A DNA stretch of 64,000 bases from CAYUNE01 sp964446115. GTDB taxonomy: Bacteria > Desulfobacterota > Desulfobulbia > Desulfobulbales > Desulfobulbaceae. The DNA lies in the NCBI GenBank assembly GCA_964446115.1, contig CAYUNE010000008.1:1-64000 (forward strand), written 5' to 3'. The notes beneath the pieces are model-generated. The model was not told where the DNA came from and searched no databases. It saw nothing but the letters and a program-made list of their open reading frames with translations. Positions 37,971-46,556 of the stretch are shown here, piece by piece (within the stretch, counting starts at the first letter, position 1; each line of letters begins with the position of its first letter). The translations under genes were made by a program, and so were the position numbers.

Positions 37971-38984
37971 GTGACCTTTGATGCGGCCATATTCCTGGCC
38001 CTGTGTGCCGATTATCTCCTGGGGGATCCCCGCCGGCTGCCCCATCCGGTCAGGTTCATTGCCTGGCTGGCCTTGCGCGCCGAAGGCGTCAGCCGTGGTC
38101 TGTTCACCAACCGGCGGCTTGCGGGCCTGGTGACCGTGATCACGGTGCTGGCACTGATTGCCGCCGCCGTTGCCGCGTTTCTGCTTCTTTCGGGTGCCGT
38201 GCACCCGGGCCTCTTTTTTTTCGCCTCCCTGCTGTTGCTCTATACCTCCCTTGCCCTCAGGGATATGATAATCCATTCCCGCAACGTCCACCGCGCCCTC
38301 ACCGACCGGGAAAAGAGTGATAAGGAACGCCTGGCACTTGCCCGGCAGCGGGTCGGCATGATCGTCGGCCGGGATACCGCAGCCCTGGATGAGGCCGGAG
38401 TTGTCCGGGCCTGCGTGGAAAGTGTTGCCGAAAACCTGGTGGATGGTATCTGCGCCCCGCTTTTCTGGGCATTTGTCGGGGCGACGGTGGGGGAGCTGGG
38501 CGGGCATCACTTAGGCCTCTTGGGCGGTGTTCTTGCCGCCATGCTCTACAAGGCGATCAATACCATGGATTCCCTCTTCGGTTATCGTAACGACAGGTAC
38601 CGGGAGTTCGGGTTTGTTCCGGCCCGTCTGGATGACCTGGCCAACTATCTGCCGGCGCGTCTGACCGCGATTCTCATGATTTTCGCCGCCGCTTTTCTGG
38701 GACATGATCCCGCCGGCGCCTGGCGGGTGCTTGGCCGTGACCGCCGCAACCATGCAAGTCCCAATGCCGGATATAGCGAGGCGGCCATGGCCGGGGCCCT
38801 GGGAATCAGGCTGGGCGGCAGCGCCGTCTATTTTGGTAAGCCGGTGGAAAAACCCGTCATAGGGGATGGAAAACACCTGGTGGATGTTGGTTGCATCATC
38901 TCCGCCAACCGCATGCTGCAGGTGACCTCCCTGCTCTGTATCCTCACTCTTTACGGGCTGCGTCTGCTCCTGTCGCACCTGTGA
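37971..38984 (+). CDS. cbiB: Adenosylcobinamide-phosphate synthase CbiB/CobD-type
   Basis: This 337-residue membrane protein has several hydrophobic segments and the conserved DYLLGDPRRLPHPVR, ESVAENLVDGICAPLFW, YKAINTMDSLFGYRN and RDRRNHASPNAGYSEAAMAG motifs (given in part). It joins aminopropanol phosphate to adenosylcobyric acid, the product of the CobC-CobQ fusion at 20114. GTG 37971 has GGAG six bases upstream and is preferred over 37944. A GTGACCGGTTAC motif like the element ends overlaps the stop codon. Confidence 0.92.
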   Translation: MTFDAAIFLALCADYLLGDPRRLPHPVRFIAWLALRAEGVSRGLFTNRRLAGLVTVITVLALIAAAVAAFLLLSGAVHPGLFFFASLLLLYTSLALRDMIIHSRNVHRALTDREKSDKERLALARQRVGMIVGRDTAALDEAGVVRACVESVAENLVDGICAPLFWAFVGATVGELGGHHLGLLGGVLAAMLYKAINTMDSLFGYRNDRYREFGFVPARLDDLANYLPARLTAILMIFAAAFLGHDPAGAWRVLGRDRRNHASPNAGYSEAAMAGALGIRLGGSAVYFGKPVEKPVIGDGKHLVDVGCIISANRMLQVTSLLCILTLYGLRLLLSHL

Positions 38985-39090
38985 CCGGTTACGAAAAATC
39001 TTTACAAGGATGTCGAGCTGGGTTAAAATTTTTGTACTTTGCACTCATATCCGCATCACCTGATCAGCCATCTTGCTGGAGCAAAGCCTC

Positions 39091-39546
39091 ATGAAAATTT
39101 TCGGTCTCCTCATTTCAGTCATGTTTTTCCAGGTAATGACGGGAGCATACAGCCCCGCTGACCTGTCTGCCGCCACCGCCGATGCCGGGATCCCCGCCAT
39201 GGCCTCTGCAGAGGAATTCAGCTCTCCGGAAGAGGCAAAGTGGTACCGTACCTTTCAGGAAGGGTCCATGCTGGTTGACGGTTGGCAGGAGATCACCGAA
39301 GAGCTGCTGGCCAAAATCGAGCCGGCCCAGAAAAAACGGCAGCGGCACATCCTCAACCGCTTGGGTGACAGGATCGGCCGGGAATGGGCGCGGGACAACG
39401 CGGTGAGGAAGATCGACACCGACATGCTCCGCAGGTGGGGCCGGGAACTGCGGGAAACCGCCGACCGGGAGCCGGAACGGTTGACAATGGTCATCCGGAA
39501 ACTGGTGGAAACCGTGGATTCCCTGCTCGGTGGTTCAAACACCTGA
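39091..39546 (+). CDS. Secreted protein of unknown function
   Basis: This 151-residue protein has a signal peptide (MKIFGLLISVMFFQVMTGAYS). The mature part is helical and charged (KWYRTFQEGSMLVDGWQEI, KKRQRHILNRLGDRIGREWA, RRWGRELRETADREPERL). A GGAG is suitably placed upstream. No family is recognised. It is probably periplasmic. Confidence 0.7.
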   Translation: MKIFGLLISVMFFQVMTGAYSPADLSAATADAGIPAMASAEEFSSPEEAKWYRTFQEGSMLVDGWQEITEELLAKIEPAQKKRQRHILNRLGDRIGREWARDNAVRKIDTDMLRRWGRELRETADREPERLTMVIRKLVETVDSLLGGSNT

Positions 39547-39574
39547 CGGCAGATATAAAAAAACAAAAACCGGG

Positions 39575-40918
39575 TTACGACTCCTCAGGCTGATCACCTT
39601 GCACCAAGCAGTGCAACCTTCCCCTCTGTAACAGAACCTCGATGCGGTCACCGGGGCGCAACTGCGACTCATCCCGGATGACCTTCTTTTGCGGTAACGG
39701 CCCCATGACCACCGCGTAGCCCCGTGATAGAATCGACAACGGGCTGACCGCGTCCAGGAGCTGGGCGGCGTGATGAAATCGAGTCCGCCGTTTTTCAAGC
39801 TCCGTGGTCATTGCCTGGATGATCCGGTGCCGCAGATTGGCCAGTTCCTGTTCTTCTTGTCTAAGCTGCGAGAGGGGATTTGCCGCCCTCAGTCTTGTTT
39901 CCAGGGTTTCAAGGCGCCTGGTTCCGGACCCGATCCGGGTATTCAAGGCGTTCTCAAGCGCGGTTACGGCATAATCGAGGCGCAGGAAAAAATGGGACAG
40001 GGGTTGCTGCATCCTGCCGAGCATTCTCTTGTGCATGCCGATCCGTTCCCCATGGGCCTGCAGCCGTAAACGCAGCAGCGAGGCCAGCCGCTCCCTGAGC
40101 TGCAATATCCGCATCCGCAGCGCTTCTCCTTCCGGGATCAGCATTTCGGCGGCACCGCTGGGAGTGGGGGCCCTGAGATCGGCTGCCAGGTCAGCCAGGG
40201 TGTGATCGATTTCATGGCCGATGGCGCTGACCACCGGAATTTTCGATGCGTGGATCGCCCGGATTGTCTGTTCCTCATTGAAACTCCACAGGTCCTCCAG
40301 GGAGCCGCCGCCCCGGCACAGGACGATGATATCGGTGCTGACTTCACGGTTTATTCTGCCGATGGCAGCGGCAATTTCATCGGCGGACCCGGGCCCCTGC
40401 ACCGCCACCGGGTACACCGCGATGGTCACCGCCCGGGAGCGGCTGCGGGCTATCCGGATAAAGTCATGGATGGCGGCTCCCTGTGGCGAGGTGACCACGG
40501 TGATGTGCTGCGGCAGCAGGGGCGGTTTTTTCTTGAGTGATTCGGCAAAAATCCCCTCGGCCGCCAGTTTGGCCTTCAGTTGTTCAAGGGCAAGCTGCAG
40601 CTCGCCGGCGCCGCGGGGTTCAATGGTGTCGACGATGATCTGGTAGTCGCCCCGGGGTTCATAGAGGGAGATTCTTCCCCGGCAGATTACCTCCATGCCG
40701 TCAACGGGCATCTTCCGCACATAACGTTGCTGCATTCTGAAGAGTACGGCCTTGAGAGCCGCCTGCCGGTCTTTGAGGGTAAAGTACCAGTGACCGGATG
40801 AGGGGCGGCGGAAATTGGAGATCTCCCCCACCACACAGACAAAGGAGAAGTGGGTTTCCAGGAGTGCCCTGATTCGGGAACTGAGTTCTCCCACAGTGAG
40901 GATGCGTTGATTGTTCAT
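39575..40918 (-). CDS. xseA: Exodeoxyribonuclease VII large subunit
   Basis: This 447-residue protein has an N-terminal OB fold (FSFVCVVGEISNFRRPSSGHWY) and catalytic-domain motifs VVTSPQGAAIHDFIRI, VLCRGGGSLEDLWSFN and SAIGHEIDHTLADLAADLRA (in pieces). A long coiled-coil and C-terminal beta segment follow. With XseB it degrades single-stranded DNA into oligonucleotides. xseB, usually next door, is not here. It is divergent from the sensor cluster. Confidence 0.95.
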   Translation of the reverse strand: MNNQRILTVGELSSRIRALLETHFSFVCVVGEISNFRRPSSGHWYFTLKDRQAALKAVLFRMQQRYVRKMPVDGMEVICRGRISLYEPRGDYQIIVDTIEPRGAGELQLALEQLKAKLAAEGIFAESLKKKPPLLPQHITVVTSPQGAAIHDFIRIARSRSRAVTIAVYPVAVQGPGSADEIAAAIGRINREVSTDIIVLCRGGGSLEDLWSFNEEQTIRAIHASKIPVVSAIGHEIDHTLADLAADLRAPTPSGAAEMLIPEGEALRMRILQLRERLASLLRLRLQAHGERIGMHKRMLGRMQQPLSHFFLRLDYAVTALENALNTRIGSGTRRLETLETRLRAANPLSQLRQEEQELANLRHRIIQAMTTELEKRRTRFHHAAQLLDAVSPLSILSRGYAVVMGPLPQKKVIRDESQLRPGDRIEVLLQRGRLHCLVQGDQPEES

Positions 40919-40960
40919 GGGGTCCTTTTTTTGATTTCCCGTTTTATTTTAATTCCTTCC

Positions 40961-40990
40961 TTCACAGAGTAACTTTTTGTGTGATATAAT
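40961..40990 (+). promoter_or_regulatory. Near-consensus sigma-70 promoter for the 41420 cluster
   Basis: TTCACA (40961-40966, 5 of 6 to TTGACA), an 18-base spacer, then TATAAT (40985-40990, perfect). It points at the 41420 gene. Transcription from here would give a leader of about 420 bases. No competing match was found nearer the gene. Confidence 0.55.
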
Positions 40991-41419
40991 GAACTAGTTA
41001 TTTCGGATAGATCCATTGTTGCCGTTAAAAAATACAGAACTTCAAACAAATAGACGGAATTTTCCCGCCGGATCCATTGCAAAGCCGCTATATATTGCCT
41101 AAAGAGATTAAGGCTTTATGGCTTTCTTGCCGATACGGTATTGCAACCGGCGAAAATGGAGATACGTGATGCCGGAGACAGGCATCCCGGGACGCCGCCG
41201 ATACAGGTTTCTCGGGCCCTTCTCTTGATTCACTAGTACAAAATCGGAAAAAATTCACGTGTACCCTGACCGTTATCTCTCCAGCCCCATCTTTTTCGTT
41301 TCCGGATTTTTTCAGGGAGCGGTGACGTAGCCGGCAATCCCGGGAAATCAGGAACCGGAGACACGGGTTGGAAAGAGAGGTCCCATGCGAAAAAATGTGA
41401 CTAAGAGTGAGGAGAAAAC
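40991..41419 (+). other. Long non-coding leader upstream of the sensor cluster
   Basis: About 430 bases hold no conserved gene. A GATGCC..GGCATC hairpin occurs at about 41168-41186. The similar motifs CCGGAGACAGG and CCGGAGACACGG occur at about 41171 and 41355. I could not match a known riboswitch class: the c-di-GMP GEMM core was looked for and not found. It may be an unannotated structured leader. Confidence 0.4.
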
Positions 41420-41429
41420 ATGCTTGTAA
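41385..41429 (+). CDS. Possible 14-codon upstream ORF overlapping the sensor start
   Basis: ATG at 41385 has GAGAGG upstream, runs 14 codons (MRKNVTKSEEKTCL) and stops at TAA 41427-41429, overlapping the downstream ATG at 41420 in another frame. Such an arrangement can couple or damp translation of the main gene. It may be chance, and coding proof is lacking. Confidence 0.25.
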   Translation: MRKNVTKSEEKTCL

Positions 41430-42550
41430 CTTGTGATGAGTGCAGGAAAAAATATGATATCAATCTCGCCGGCATCACTGCCCCCAAGGCCAGATTTTCC
41501 TGCAGAAAATGTGGACACCTGATCTCCATCAACGTGCCTCGACTCGACAAGGACAAGATGAACGAACTTGCCGAAGATATCAATGCACTCCAACAGGATG
41601 TTGCCGATGGAGACGAGGCCGCACCGCTGACGGAAACTTCCGGCGCTGCCGCTGAAACCGATGATACCGCAGATGCGGATAAAGACTCATCCCCGGAAAA
41701 GAGCGGCGATAAAACCAGGCGGCAGGTTGGTGCCAAGGCTGCAGCGGCAGCCGCAACCACCGTGGCAGCGCCCCGCGGCAAGGGAGTCAAGATCGCCTCC
41801 TATCTCTTTTTCACCTTTTTGCTCATCGTCCTCACCCTGGGGGGACTGCTCGGTTACTTCTATATGAAGTATGTACCGGCCCTGTTGGGAGAGCAGGTGG
41901 ATCTGCGTACCGCCTCGATTTCGCAGACCCTGAGCAGTGCCATCCAGGAGCCTCTTCTGGTGCGTAACTACCTGCGGGTCAACAAAACCGCCGAGGCGGT
42001 TTCCAAGCTGCCCGGTGTCGCCTATGTCGCGGTTATCAATAAGCGAGGCATCCCCATTGCCGGTCAGTTCGGTGATCCCGGCAGGTTTACGCCTGATTTT
42101 GCACAGGAGATCAAGCAGAAGGGATTTCCCAAGAGCCTTGTTTCGCAGAATATGATCACCGGAAACAGTGAGACTCAGGCCCGGGATATCATGGTCGGCG
42201 GACAACCCATCCATGATGTTGCCGTTGCCCTCAAGGATGCCGGCGGCGAGGTCCATGTGGGTCTTTTTACCGAGGATATCAAGAATGCCATCCGTAAGAC
42301 CCTGGTTCCCCTGGCTCTGACCCTGCTGACCCTGACCCTGCTGGGCCTTATCGGTTTTCTCATCCTGGCCAAGGCCATTTCCAAACCGATCCGTGAGCTC
42401 ACCAGCACCGCCAACAAGATAAGCATCGGTGAACTGGATATCGCCATCCAGCCCAAGGGGCCGGAAGAGGTGCGAACCCTGGCGTTCTCCCTTGAAAGGA
42501 TGCGTATTTCCATCAAGGCGGCCATGGACAGGTTACGGAAAACCACCTGA
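41420..42550 (+). CDS. MJ0042-finger, periplasmic-sensor, HAMP membrane protein without output domain
   Basis: In this 376-residue protein, residues 1-38 form an MJ0042-type zinc finger (C5, C8, C28, C31). A low-complexity acidic then Ala-rich linker follows, then TM1 (about 125-148), a periplasmic domain of about 145 residues (150-292), TM2 (about 295-318) and a HAMP segment (about 317-370) that is the end of the protein. There is no kinase, methyl-accepting or cyclase domain. It resembles a chemoreceptor cut off after HAMP with a zinc finger at the other cytosolic end. GAGGAG lies upstream. It is the first gene of the sensing cluster. Confidence 0.82.
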   Translation: MLVTCDECRKKYDINLAGITAPKARFSCRKCGHLISINVPRLDKDKMNELAEDINALQQDVADGDEAAPLTETSGAAAETDDTADADKDSSPEKSGDKTRRQVGAKAAAAAATTVAAPRGKGVKIASYLFFTFLLIVLTLGGLLGYFYMKYVPALLGEQVDLRTASISQTLSSAIQEPLLVRNYLRVNKTAEAVSKLPGVAYVAVINKRGIPIAGQFGDPGRFTPDFAQEIKQKGFPKSLVSQNMITGNSETQARDIMVGGQPIHDVAVALKDAGGEVHVGLFTEDIKNAIRKTLVPLALTLLTLTLLGLIGFLILAKAISKPIRELTSTANKISIGELDIAIQPKGPEEVRTLAFSLERMRISIKAAMDRLRKTT

Positions 42551-42641
42551 ACCACCCCATTCCGCAACGGATGGGATCCATTTTCAAGGCCTGAGATCTG
42601 TGATAAACGTCATCTAAATTCTATCTCAACGGACTGAGCAT

Positions 42642-43517
42642 ATGAAAATGAAAACAACCGGGTTTTGTCTTGTAGTTGCAGCTCTCTTCCTGATCACTGT
42701 TTTCCCGCAGTCGGGTTTCGGGGCAACATACAGATTATCCATGCAGCCACGGCTGGCCGCGGCGGAAATCCAACGCCGGATCGCACCTCTGGCCGAATAT
42801 CTGAGCCTGAAGACCCGTCATTCCGTGGAACCCGTCGTCAGTGCCAATTTCACCCAATATCAGAAACAGCTCCTCAGCGGCGGCATTACCATCGGCTACG
42901 AAAACCCCCTCACCTATGTTCTTTCATCCAAAAAGCATGAGGTGCTTGCCATGGCCGTGCGAAAGGGGGGCGACAGGTTCAGGGGACTTATCATTGTTCG
43001 TGCCGACAGCGATATCAAAACCATGGACGACCTGGTGGGTAAGACCGTGTCCATTGTCAGTCAGTCATCGGCCGGCGGATATCTTTCGCAAAAGTTATCG
43101 CTGATGAAAAAGGGTATTGACGTCGATAAGGAATGCAATGTTGTCGAGGCAATTGAAAACAAGCTCGAAAACGTGCTGCTGGCCGTGTATACCGGAGAGG
43201 CGGATGCCGGTTTCATCGGCGAATCAGCGCTGAACATCGTCGATAAATATGTGCCGCCTTCACAGATCAAGGTGCTCACCTCCACCCAGTGGTTTCCCAA
43301 CTGGGCCCTGTCCGTCAGTCGCTCGCTGCCGGATGAGGAAAAGGAAAAGATCCGCCGTGCCCTGCTCAATCTCAAAGAGGACCATCCGGTTCTGCGCGCC
43401 TTGAAGATCAAACACTTCCGGCCGGCAGAGGACGGGGAGTATAATCTTGTCCGTCGGGCCGCCGGTTTGGCCGATGAGCCAAAAGAACTCTATCTTTCAG
43501 AAACTCTGGACAATTAG
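42642..43517 (+). CDS. PhnD-like periplasmic binding protein, copy 1
   Basis: This 291-residue protein has a signal peptide (FCLVVAALFLITVFPQSGFG). The fold is the PhnD/phosphonate-phosphite binding family: PLAEYLSLKTRHSVEPVV, YQKQLLSGGITIGYENP, SSAGGYLSQKLSLM, EADAGFIGESALN. It is the first of three tandem paralogues. No ABC permease or ATPase gene is near. The ligand is unknown; phosphonate or another oxyanion is only an inference from the family. Confidence 0.85.
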   Translation: MKMKTTGFCLVVAALFLITVFPQSGFGATYRLSMQPRLAAAEIQRRIAPLAEYLSLKTRHSVEPVVSANFTQYQKQLLSGGITIGYENPLTYVLSSKKHEVLAMAVRKGGDRFRGLIIVRADSDIKTMDDLVGKTVSIVSQSSAGGYLSQKLSLMKKGIDVDKECNVVEAIENKLENVLLAVYTGEADAGFIGESALNIVDKYVPPSQIKVLTSTQWFPNWALSVSRSLPDEEKEKIRRALLNLKEDHPVLRALKIKHFRPAEDGEYNLVRRAAGLADEPKELYLSETLDN

Positions 43518-43523
43518 GAACAG

Positions 43524-44378
43524 ATGAAACGAACCATCGGCTTGGGATGCACCTTTCTTCTGCTTGTTACCGTTTTGCTTGCCCAAACGGTGAATGCGGC
43601 TTCTCAAAAACTCTCCATGCTGCCCCGTTATTCCAGCGAGGAAATCAACAAACGCGTCAAAGCCCTGTCTGAGTATCTGAGCCTGAAAACCCGTATCCCC
43701 ATCGAACCGATGGTAACGGCCAATTTTTCCCAATATCAGAAAGGGCTTCTCAGTGGTACCATTGCCATAGGATATGAGAATCCCTATATATACGTACTCA
43801 CCTCCCATGAGCATGAGGTTGTGGCCATGGCCGTCAAGGGCAAAAATGGTGACAGGTTCCGGGGAATCGTCATTACCCGTGCCGACAGCCCCCTGCGGTC
43901 CCTGGAAGATCTGGTGGGAAAGACCATCTCCATCGTGGGACAGACCTCCGCCGGCGGGTACCTGTCCCAGAAACTCTCCATGCTGCGGTTGGGAATCGAT
44001 GTGGAGCGACAGTGCAACATTGTCGAGGCCGTGGACAACAAGCAGGAAAACGTCATTCTCTCGGTGTTCACCGGAGATGCTGATGCCGGGTTTATCAGGG
44101 AATCGGCGCTCAACCATATCGACAAGTACATACCCCCCTCTCAGATAAAGCTCCTCACCGCCACCGCCTGGCTGCCCAACTGGGCCCTTTCGGTGAAACG
44201 CACCCTGCCCGAAGAGAACAAGGACAAGATTCGGAGGGCATTGCTGGAAATTCCCTCGGATCATCCACTGCTGACTATTTTGAAGATCAAGGGTTTCAAA
44301 GAGGCAAGCGACCGGGATTACGATCCCGTCCGCCAGGCTGCAGGTTTCCTGACCAGTGCTGACGACGGCGTCAATTGA
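43524..44378 (+). CDS. PhnD-like periplasmic binding protein, copy 2
   Basis: This 284-residue paralogue of the preceding gene starts six bases after it. It has a signal peptide (GCTFLLLVTVLLAQTVNA). Shared blocks with copy 1 include ALSEYLSLKTRIPIEPMV, IGYENPYIYVL, GDRFRGIVITRADSP, SAGGYLSQKLSML, DAGFIRESALNHIDKYIPPS and AWLPNWALSV. Binding-site blocks are kept, so it should bind a ligand. The acidic/basic pattern differs from copy 1, which may change specificity. Confidence 0.85.
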   Translation: MKRTIGLGCTFLLLVTVLLAQTVNAASQKLSMLPRYSSEEINKRVKALSEYLSLKTRIPIEPMVTANFSQYQKGLLSGTIAIGYENPYIYVLTSHEHEVVAMAVKGKNGDRFRGIVITRADSPLRSLEDLVGKTISIVGQTSAGGYLSQKLSMLRLGIDVERQCNIVEAVDNKQENVILSVFTGDADAGFIRESALNHIDKYIPPSQIKLLTATAWLPNWALSVKRTLPEENKDKIRRALLEIPSDHPLLTILKIKGFKEASDRDYDPVRQAAGFLTSADDGVN

Positions 44379-44408
44379 TTTTTCCAATTTATTTACAACA
44401 CAGGACCG

Positions 44409-45251
44409 ATGAAAAAAATGAAAGGTTGGCACCGCAGGGTTTTTCTCCTTCTTTTTCTCTTTCTCCTTGCCCCGGTGGGCCATGTTACGGCTGGAGAGTA
44501 TAACCTCTCCATGTTGCCCCGCTACTATCCGGAAAAGATCACCGCAATGATCACTCCGCTTGCTACCTATCTGAGTGCTGAAACCGGGTTGAGCATCAAA
44601 CCCATTCTCACTGACAACTTCGCCGATTACGAAAAGCAGATCAACTCCGGCCGCATCGCCATCGGATATGAAAACCCGGTGGTATACCAGAACGTTTCCA
44701 CCGTCCATGAAGTCGTTGCCACGGCGATTAAAGGGCAGGGCGGTGATCGCTTCCGCGGTATCATCATTACCCGTCCCGACAGCAACTTGAAGACTCTTGA
44801 AGATCTGAAAGGGCGATCGATCATGATCGTTGCCCGGACCTCCGCAGGCGGATATTTTTCCCAGGCCATGACGCTTATGGCTCGCGGCATCACAGTAAAC
44901 CGCGACTGTTCCCTGTCGGTAGCCGCCGATAACAAACAGGAAAACGTTATTATCGCCGTCAGTGTCGGTGATGTGGATGCCGGTTTCATCAGGGAATCGG
45001 CCCTGCACAAGGCCGACAAATATATCCAGCCCGGTTCCGTCAAGGTCATGACCCAGACCGCCTGGCTACCCAACTGGGCCTTTTCCTTAAGCCGTGCCAT
45101 GCCCCAGGAAGACCGCGACCGTATCATGACGGCCCTGCTCTCCCTGAAAAAGGAGTCGGAGGTGCTCCGGGCCATGGGACTCAACGGCTTCAAACGGGCC
45201 AGTGATTTTGACTATGAAAAACTGGCACAGACCATCATGGAGCTGCAGTAG
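44409..45251 (+). CDS. PhnD-like periplasmic binding protein, copy 3
   Basis: This 280-residue third paralogue has a signal peptide (RRVFLLLFLFLLAPVGHV). It retains IGYENPVVYQN, GDRFRGIIITRPDSN, RTSAGGYFSQAMTLM, VDAGFIRESALHKADKYIQP and TAWLPNWAFSLSR. It is visibly more diverged than copies 1 and 2 are from each other. It is the last SBP gene before the PATAN-like gene. Confidence 0.85.
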   Translation: MKKMKGWHRRVFLLLFLFLLAPVGHVTAGEYNLSMLPRYYPEKITAMITPLATYLSAETGLSIKPILTDNFADYEKQINSGRIAIGYENPVVYQNVSTVHEVVATAIKGQGGDRFRGIIITRPDSNLKTLEDLKGRSIMIVARTSAGGYFSQAMTLMARGITVNRDCSLSVAADNKQENVIIAVSVGDVDAGFIRESALHKADKYIQPGSVKVMTQTAWLPNWAFSLSRAMPQEDRDRIMTALLSLKKESEVLRAMGLNGFKRASDFDYEKLAQTIMELQ

Positions 45252-45304
45252 GCGGAGTCGTTCCTTTCTGAAAAACCCGATCTTCAAACTTTCGACCAAA
45301 CAGC

Positions 45305-46396
45305 ATGCATACCCTTCTTGTTCCCAAGGAAAAACCGGTTCTCAGCGGACTCAACACCATTTACATCGACCATGAAAAGTTCCTGGAACATCTGCGGGAG
45401 CAGTATGGATCCGGCTGTATCCATTACACATCGACAGGACGGCAGGCCCTGCTTTTTTTCTCCAGGTCCGGTTACCTCCCCGGCAAGATCTTCCAGGAAG
45501 ATAAAATCGAGGAGTTCACCGGTCTTGATACCCTGCTCGACAACCTGGACGAGGAGTGTTCCATCGATGTCTATGCCCTCAGCTCTGATGCCGGCTCCTT
45601 TTGGAGCCACCTGCCCGCCATGGTGGACGAAAAGCGGATCTATGCCGATTCCCACCGGGAACTCAAAACCACCTTTGATAGTTTCAAAAAAAATCACTTT
45701 TCCGGCTATCTTTCCATTATCCGGAAGGAGGGAGGCAGAGGAGGTATTCTCTTCTTCGGGCAGGGTGAGTTTCTCGGCGGCTCCTACTCATGGGGGGAAG
45801 GGGGACTGGATTCTTCAGTGGAGAACCGCAATCAACTCTCGCATCAGCTTGATGCCGGAGACGAGCATGTCATACGCCTGGGCCGTTTCCTCTACAATCA
45901 GTATTACGAGGATGAGGAGGAAGCCACGGTTGAGGTTGAGACTGAGTCGGATCCCGTGGATGCCGCAGCCATTTTTTCCGAACTGTTGCGGGAGGAAGAA
46001 GAGGCGGAGGAGGCGGTGGAGCTGACCGAAGTCGGCGAGGTGGATATTTTACCCGGGGAGGAGGAAACCATTACCCTGGACGATATCACCGGCTATATCA
46101 ATGCCTTTCACGAGGTGTTACGGAAAAAGAACGATGCCCAGTTGCTCAAGGAGAAATTCCTGGAACACCTCGACGAATATCCCTTTCTCGACCCCTTTCT
46201 CCGGCATGTGGATTACAGTTACGGGTTGTTTCACTATCACGGTGACGAGGATGAGGACACGGTGGCCCGGGCCGTAATCGCCTGTATCCGCGAGATTGTC
46301 AAGGAGCAGAAGGAGGAAAAGAAATTCTCCAGGCTGGTGGAGAAATGGCCGGGCCATAAAATGCTGCTGGAAAAAAAGGTGCTGTTGAAAAAATAG
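45305..46396 (+). CDS. Cytosolic protein with duplicated PATAN/DUF4388-like segment
   Basis: This 363-residue protein has no signal peptide. Two similar strand-rich segments occur: residues 37-64 (GCIHYTSTGRQALLFFSR) and 134-162 (GYLSIIRKEGGRGGILFFGQ). They resemble the PATAN/DUF4388 pattern of a short beta unit with LFF/FGQG. A very acidic linker (about 200-250, EEEEAEEAVEL) follows, then a helical C-terminus. I infer a cytosolic adaptor or output module for the upstream sensor. No enzyme motif is seen. The start has no clear Shine-Dalgarno. Confidence 0.6.
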   Translation: MHTLLVPKEKPVLSGLNTIYIDHEKFLEHLREQYGSGCIHYTSTGRQALLFFSRSGYLPGKIFQEDKIEEFTGLDTLLDNLDEECSIDVYALSSDAGSFWSHLPAMVDEKRIYADSHRELKTTFDSFKKNHFSGYLSIIRKEGGRGGILFFGQGEFLGGSYSWGEGGLDSSVENRNQLSHQLDAGDEHVIRLGRFLYNQYYEDEEEATVEVETESDPVDAAAIFSELLREEEEAEEAVELTEVGEVDILPGEEETITLDDITGYINAFHEVLRKKNDAQLLKEKFLEHLDEYPFLDPFLRHVDYSYGLFHYHGDEDEDTVARAVIACIREIVKEQKEEKKFSRLVEKWPGHKMLLEKKVLLKK

Positions 46397-46473
46397 AGCA
46401 GCGACGCCTGACGCAGCATATGCACGGCAGACTTCATCGACCTAAACGAAACTAATCAAACGGTCCCCTTCGC

Positions 46474-46551
46474 GTAACCGGCGTTCGCCCGAACGCTCTC
46501 GGATTCAAGAGTAAGATATACCACGGGGTTGCATGCCCTGTGACCGGTTAT
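46474..46551 (-). repeat. Shortened copy of the MITE-like element
   Basis: It is bounded by GTAACCGG (46474-46481) and GTGACCGGTTAT (46540-46551). Read on the minus strand it begins like the other copies: TAACCGGTCACAGGGCATGC, then AACCCCGTGG and TATATCTTAC. It then diverges into its own hairpin (GCGTTC..GAACGC). It lies between the PATAN-like gene and rlmN, which converge. Confidence 0.65.
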
Positions 46552-46556
46552 TTTTT

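Noticed and set aside
38981..38992. GTGACCGGTTAC at the cbiB stop as another element copy
   Set aside because: Only the 12-base end motif matches. It overlaps coding sequence and no internal element sequence follows.
40991..41419. c-di-GMP (GEMM) riboswitch in the sensor leader
   Set aside because: The core motifs and pairing arrangement of the class were not found. It is left as an unclassified leader.
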